Positions 58,963-64,000 of a stretch of DNA of 64,000 bases are shown piece after piece. Position 1 is the first letter of the stretch; each line of letters opens with the position of its first letter. This DNA comes from Caulobacter sp. S45 (GTDB taxonomy: Bacteria > Pseudomonadota > Alphaproteobacteria > Caulobacterales > Caulobacteraceae), in contig NZ_LMUL01000017.1 of assembly GCF_009765965.1 (NCBI RefSeq), positions 86,651-150,650 on the forward strand. Reading direction: 5' to 3'. The position numbers and the translations under genes were made by a program. Below the pieces are notes generated by a model. The model searched no databases. It worked only from the letters and a program-made list of their open reading frames with translations, and was not told the origin of the DNA.

Positions 58963-60110
58963 TGGCTGTGTATCTGGATCATAACGCCACCGCGCCGATC
59001 CGGCCCGAGGCGCTGGAAGTGATCCGTGCGGCGCTGGAAGCCGGCGGCAATCCGTCCTCGGTCCACGCCTCGGGCCGTGTGGCGCGGGCGCGGGTGGAGG
59101 ATGCGCGCTCGAGCGTCGCCGCCCTGGTCGGCGCCTCGCCCGAGGCGCTGGTGTTCACCGGCGGCGGCACGGAAGCCAATGCGCTGGCCATCGAGAGCGT
59201 TGTAGCGTCCGGCGAGGTCCGCCGCATCCTGGTCGGCGCCACCGAGCACGAGGCGGTGGTCAACACCGCGCGCGCCACGGGCCTGCCGGTCGAGATCTGG
59301 CCGGTCGATCGGCGCGGCGTGGCCGACCTGGACTGGCTCGCCGCGCGCCTGAAGGGCTGGGGCGCCGAAGATGGCCGCCCGTTCGTAGCCCTGATGCTGG
59401 CCAACAACGAGACCGGCGTGATCCAGCCCGTGGCCCAGGCGGCGGCGATGCTGCGCGAGGCCGGCGGCTGGCTGCACGTGGATGCGGTGCAGGCGGCGGG
59501 CAAGATCGCGGTCGATGTGACGGCGCTGGGCGCCGACACCCTGGCGCTTTCGGCGCACAAGCTCGGCGGCCCGCAGGGCGTGGGCGGCTTGATCTACGGC
59601 GAGCGCGTCCGTATCACCCCGCGCCTGCATGGCGGCGGGCAGGAGCGCGGCCTTCGCGCGGGCACCGAGAACGTCGCGGGGATCGCCGGGTTCGGCGCGG
59701 CGGCGGACGTCGCACGGCGCGATCTGGCGCAGGCCGCCGATCAAGCGGTTTGGCGCGACGCGGCGGCGGCCCGGCTGGCCGAGGCGGGTGCGGTGGTCGC
59801 GGGCGAGGGCGCGGAACGCTTGCCCGGCACGCTCTGCATCGCGACGGCGGATTTCCCGTCGGCGCTACAGGTGATGTCGCTCGACCTGGATGGGGTGCAG
59901 GTCAGCGCCGGCGCCGCCTGCTCGTCGGGCAAGGTGAAGCCGAGCGGCGTGCTGGCCGCCATGGGATACGGGGAACTGGCCGCGGGGGCGCTTCGGGCGT
60001 CGGGCGGCTGGAACACCACACAACAGGATTGGGACCGCTTCGCCGACGTCTGGCTGGCCGTCCACGCCCGCCGGACACGGCAGGGCGAACGCGTTAGGGA
60101 GTTGGCTTAG
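58962..60110 (+). CDS. Cysteine desulfurase (NifS/IscS type)
   Basis: PLP enzyme that removes sulfur from cysteine for Fe-S assembly; 382 residues. PLP-lysine is in ALSAHKLGGPQGVGG and the persulfide cysteine in SAGAACSSGKVKPSGV, with VYLDHNATAPIRPEAL at the start and NNETGVIQPV. The cysteine-loop is short compared with IscS, nearer group I NifS-like enzymes in alphaproteobacterial suf operons. A second desulfurase, SufS, lies at the end of the same operon. It overlaps iscR by one base. Confidence 0.93.
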   Translation: MAVYLDHNATAPIRPEALEVIRAALEAGGNPSSVHASGRVARARVEDARSSVAALVGASPEALVFTGGGTEANALAIESVVASGEVRRILVGATEHEAVVNTARATGLPVEIWPVDRRGVADLDWLAARLKGWGAEDGRPFVALMLANNETGVIQPVAQAAAMLREAGGWLHVDAVQAAGKIAVDVTALGADTLALSAHKLGGPQGVGGLIYGERVRITPRLHGGGQERGLRAGTENVAGIAGFGAAADVARRDLAQAADQAVWRDAAAARLAEAGAVVAGEGAERLPGTLCIATADFPSALQVMSLDLDGVQVSAGAACSSGKVKPSGVLAAMGYGELAAGALRASGGWNTTQQDWDRFADVWLAVHARRTRQGERVRELA

Positions 60111-61583
<1,473 letters not shown>

Positions 61584-61607
61584 GAATTGAGATCGAAGAA
61601 AAATCCG

Positions 61608-62360
61608 ATGCTTTCCATCAAGAACCTCCACGTCTCCGTCGAAGAGACCACCCCCATCCTCCACGGCCTGTCGCTCGACGTGCCGGCGGGCGAGGTGCAT
61701 GCGGTGATGGGGCCGAACGGGGCAGGCAAGTCCACGCTCAGCTACACCATCGCCGGGCGCGAGGGTTACGAGGTCACCGACGGCTCCATCTTGCTCGACG
61801 GCGAGGACCTGCTGGCCCTGTCGGCCGACCAGCGCGCAGCCAAGGGCGTGTTCCTGTCGTTCCAGTATCCGCTGGAAATTCCCGGCGTGCCGGCCCTGAC
61901 CTTCATCCGCACCGCGCTCAACGCCCAGCGCAAAGCGCGTGGCGAACTCGAGGTCCCCGCTCCGGAATTCCTCAAGAAGGTGCGCGCGGCCGCCGCCAGC
62001 CTGAAGATGGACTTCGACATGCTGCGCCGGGGGCTGAACGTCGGCTTCTCGGGCGGCGAGAAGAAGCGGATGGAAATCCTGCAGATGGCCATGCTGGAGC
62101 CCCGCCTGCTGATCCTGGACGAGACCGATTCGGGGCTGGACATCGATGCGCTTCGCATCGTCGCCGAGGGGGTCAACGCCATGCGCGCGCCCGACCGCTC
62201 CATGCTGGTGATCACCCACTACCAGCGCCTGCTCGACTACATCAAACCGGACAAGGTCCACGTGCTGGCCAAGGGCCGCATCGTCGCCTCGGGCGGACCG
62301 GAACTGGCCCTGACGCTTGAGAAGGAGGGCTACGACCGGATCGTGGCGGAGGCGGCGTGA
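61608..62360 (+). CDS. sufC: Fe-S cluster assembly ATPase SufC
   Basis: ABC-type ATPase that powers shape changes of SufB-SufD. It has 250 residues from the ATG at 61608 (GAAGAA upstream), Walker [11 protein letters not shown]-loop [13 protein letters not shown], signature [13 protein letters not shown], Walker [17 protein letters not shown], and H-switch VITHYQRLL, all typical of SufC. It overlaps sufD by 4 bp. Confidence 0.96.
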   Translation: MLSIKNLHVSVEETTPILHGLSLDVPAGEVHAVMGPNGAGKSTLSYTIAGREGYEVTDGSILLDGEDLLALSADQRAAKGVFLSFQYPLEIPGVPALTFIRTALNAQRKARGELEVPAPEFLKKVRAAAASLKMDFDMLRRGLNVGFSGGEKKRMEILQMAMLEPRLLILDETDSGLDIDALRIVAEGVNAMRAPDRSMLVITHYQRLLDYIKPDKVHVLAKGRIVASGGPELALTLEKEGYDRIVAEAA

Positions 62361-63397
62361 GCGCGCCCTTCCGGATCGACCTGCGCGACGTCTCCACATT
62401 CCCGACCCGTCGCGACGAGGCCTGGCGGTGGAGCGACTTCCGCCGCGTGGTCTCAAGCCCCGCCGCGCCTGCGCCCGAGATCGCCGCGCCCGAGCCCGGC
62501 GGTCCCTTCGCCGCGATCGAGGCGTCGGAGACCGCCTTCGCCAACGGCCGCCTGCCGGACGGCGACGCCACAGCCTATCTGACGCTCGATGGGGGCGTGC
62601 ACCGGCTGCGCTTCGTCACCCAGGCCGACGCAAGCGGCTGGCAGGCCGGGGTGCGCATCCTGGTGCCTGACGGCGCCTCGGTCGTGCTGCTGGAGACCTA
62701 TGAGAGCTCGGGCGGCGCCTACGTCGCCAACGCGGCCTTGACCTTCCACCTGGAGGACGGCGCGAGCCTGGAGCGCATCGTGCTGATGGACGAGCCGGCC
62801 GACGCCGTCTCCGTCTCGACCGCCACTGTCGAACTCAAGCCCGGCGCCAGATTCGCCCAGACCGTGGTCGCCACCGGCGCCCGGCTGCAGCGCCACGAGA
62901 CCCACCTGGAGCATCCCGGACAAGGCGTGGAGGTGCGGATGGATGGGCTGTATCTGCTCGATGGGTCGCGCCACGCCGACCTGACCACCGTGCTGACCCA
63001 CACCGGCGGCGGCGAGACCCGCCAGATGTGCAAGGGCGTCGTCACTGGCCAGGCCCGCGCGGTGTTCCAGGGCAAGATCGAGGTGCGTCCCGGCGCGGAC
63101 GGGACCGACGCCCGCATGCGCCACGACGCTTTGCTGCTGAGCGATCGGGCCGAGGTCGACGCCAAGCCCGAGTTGGAAATCTACGCCGACGACGTGCAGT
63201 GCGCGCACGGCAATACGGTCGGCGCGCTCGACGACGAGGCCCTGTTCTACATCCGCTCGCGCGGCGTGCCCGAGGTCGAGGCCAAGATCCTGCTGACCCA
63301 GGCCTTCGTCGGCGAGGTGGTCGATCGCATCGGCTTCGAGCCCGCGCGCGAGATCGTCGGCCCGTGGGTGGCGCAACGGCTGGAGGCCCTGGTGTGA
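62357..63397 (+). CDS. sufD: Fe-S cluster assembly protein SufD
   Basis: SufB paralogue that pairs with SufB and SufC. The 346-residue protein has the Trp-rich start ([17 protein letters not shown]) and the shared beta-helix core, ending in [38 protein letters not shown] and [13 protein letters not shown]; the His in CAHG is the conserved cluster-site residue. GTG start overlaps sufC (GTGA) and its stop overlaps the sufS start. Confidence 0.95.
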   Translation: MSAPFRIDLRDVSTFPTRRDEAWRWSDFRRVVSSPAAPAPEIAAPEPGGPFAAIEASETAFANGRLPDGDATAYLTLDGGVHRLRFVTQADASGWQAGVRILVPDGASVVLLETYESSGGAYVANAALTFHLEDGASLERIVLMDEPADAVSVSTATVELKPGARFAQTVVATGARLQRHETHLEHPGQGVEVRMDGLYLLDGSRHADLTTVLTHTGGGETRQMCKGVVTGQARAVFQGKIEVRPGADGTDARMRHDALLLSDRAEVDAKPELEIYADDVQCAHGNTVGALDDEALFYIRSRGVPEVEAKILLTQAFVGEVVDRIGFEPAREIVGPWVAQRLEALV

Positions 63398-64000
63398 TGG
63401 ACGACGCACCTCATTTTCCCCAGACGGACGCCAAGACGGCCTTCGACGTGGCCGCCATCCGCGCCCAGTTCCCGATCCTGTCGCGGCAGGTGAACGGCAA
63501 GCCGCTGGTCTATCTGGACAGCGCCGCCTCGTCCCAGAAGGTGCGGGCCTGCATCGACGCCATGGTCCACTCCATGGAGCACTCCTATTCCAACGTGCAC
63601 CGGGGTCTGCACACGCTCGCCAACGAGACGACGGAGGCTTACGAGGCCGCCCGTCGGAGTGTGGCGCGGTTCCTCAACGCGCCGTCCGTCGACCAGATCG
63701 TCTTCACCAAGGGCGCCACCGAGGCGATCAACCTAGTGGCCTCCTCGCTTGGCCTGCAGCTCCAGGCTGGCGACGAGATCGTGGTCTCCGAACTCGAGCA
63801 CCACGCCAACATCATCCCCTGGCACTTCCTGCGCGAGCGCAAGGGCGTGGTGCTGAAGTTCCTGCCGGTGAAGGACGACGGTTCGCTCGACCTTGACGCC
63901 CTGCCGGCCCTGCTGGGACCGAAGACCAAGGTCGTGGCCCTGACCCACATGTCCAACGTCACTGGCGCGATCAGCGACACGGCCCGCATCGTCGCGACGG
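63397..64000 (+). CDS. sufS: Cysteine desulfurase SufS, N-terminal part (3' end outside window)
   Basis: The last gene in the window. The ATG at 63397 overlaps the sufD stop (TGATG) and the frame stays open to base 64000, giving about 201 residues. It shows VAAIRAQFPILSRQVNGKPL, VYLDSAASSQKV, NVHRGLHTLANETTEAYEAAR, FTKGATEAINLVA, ELEHHANIIPWHFL and LTHMSNVTGAI, all group II SufS motifs. The PLP-lysine and persulfide cysteine lie beyond the edge. It receives the sulfur for the SufBCD scaffold, normally with SufE or SufU. Confidence 0.94.
   Translation, partial: MDDAPHFPQTDAKTAFDVAAIRAQFPILSRQVNGKPLVYLDSAASSQKVRACIDAMVHSMEHSYSNVHRGLHTLANETTEAYEAARRSVARFLNAPSVDQIVFTKGATEAINLVASSLGLQLQAGDEIVVSELEHHANIIPWHFLRERKGVVLKFLPVKDDGSLDLDALPALLGPKTKVVALTHMSNVTGAISDTARIVAT

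Overview
The window is 64 kb of gene-dense, GC-rich chromosomal DNA from an alphaproteobacterium, most likely order Caulobacterales (Caulobacter/Phenylobacterium type). The basis is codon use and GC content, a TCA-cycle cluster sucCD-sucAB-lpd, an AUU-started infC beginning with an RRP tripeptide, an iscR-csd-sufBCDS cluster, holdfast-type (Hfs-like) polysaccharide export genes, GANTC and CtrA-like sites near promoters, and a TacA-like sigma-54 activator. This placement is inference; no rRNA or tRNA gene is present to confirm it. I saw no CRISPR array, prophage, insertion sequence or integrase.

Layout. 1-6.4 kb: 3' end of valS, then a minus-strand block of a hypothetical gene, nadC, purF, cvpA and radA. 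6.5-16 kb: sucC, sucD, sucA, sucB and lpdA on the plus strand (2-oxoglutarate to succinate), interrupted by an exported hypothetical gene and a tiny VapB-like gene. 16-21 kb: a TetR repressor divergent from a tripartite efflux operon (NodT-type outer-membrane lipoprotein, EmrA, EmrB), with two identical palindromes between them. 21-27.3 kb: an Fe(II)/2-oxoglutarate oxygenase, a class A phosphatase and two exported peptidases (S9 and S10). 27.4-30.3 kb: two glycosyltransferases and infC with a strong terminator. 30.3-33.8 kb: three genes of unknown function and an exported peroxiredoxin. 33.8-36.9 kb: an NtrC-family activator and a MotA-like/OmpA-MotB-like pair resembling ZorAB stators. 37-39 kb: phaA-phaB. 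39-44.7 kb: a DUF4908-like protein, ruvX, gatC-gatA and gatB, with two small genes splitting gatB from gatCA. 44.8-49.4 kb: an RcnB-like glycine-rich protein, a SEL1-like protein and Wza/Wzz/BY-kinase-like export genes. 49.5-57.5 kb: PBP1A, prfB (programmed frameshift), an M23 peptidase, bcp, tyrS and anmK. 57.6-64 kb: an alpha/beta-hydrolase homologue and the Fe-S cluster operon, running off the right edge inside sufS.

The genes fall into recognisable working units: the 2-oxoglutarate dehydrogenase and succinyl-CoA synthetase complexes; a self-repressed efflux pump; the amidotransferase for Asn/Gln-tRNA; cell-wall synthesis and remodelling (PBP1A, M23 peptidase, AnmK); surface polysaccharide export; and SUF Fe-S assembly under an IscR-like sensor. 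Three copies of a ~96-bp intergenic repeat and several copies of shorter G/C-rich palindromes sit mainly at gene ends.

Most of the window is conserved core genome and I found no clear new multi-gene system. The parts most worth a second look are the ZorAB-like pair without effectors, the exopolysaccharide kinase homologue lacking its Walker-A lysine, the hydrolase homologue lacking its nucleophile serine, the orphan VapB-like gene inside the suc/lpd cluster, a 16-bp palindrome carrying two GANTC sites, and the ~96-bp repeat family.
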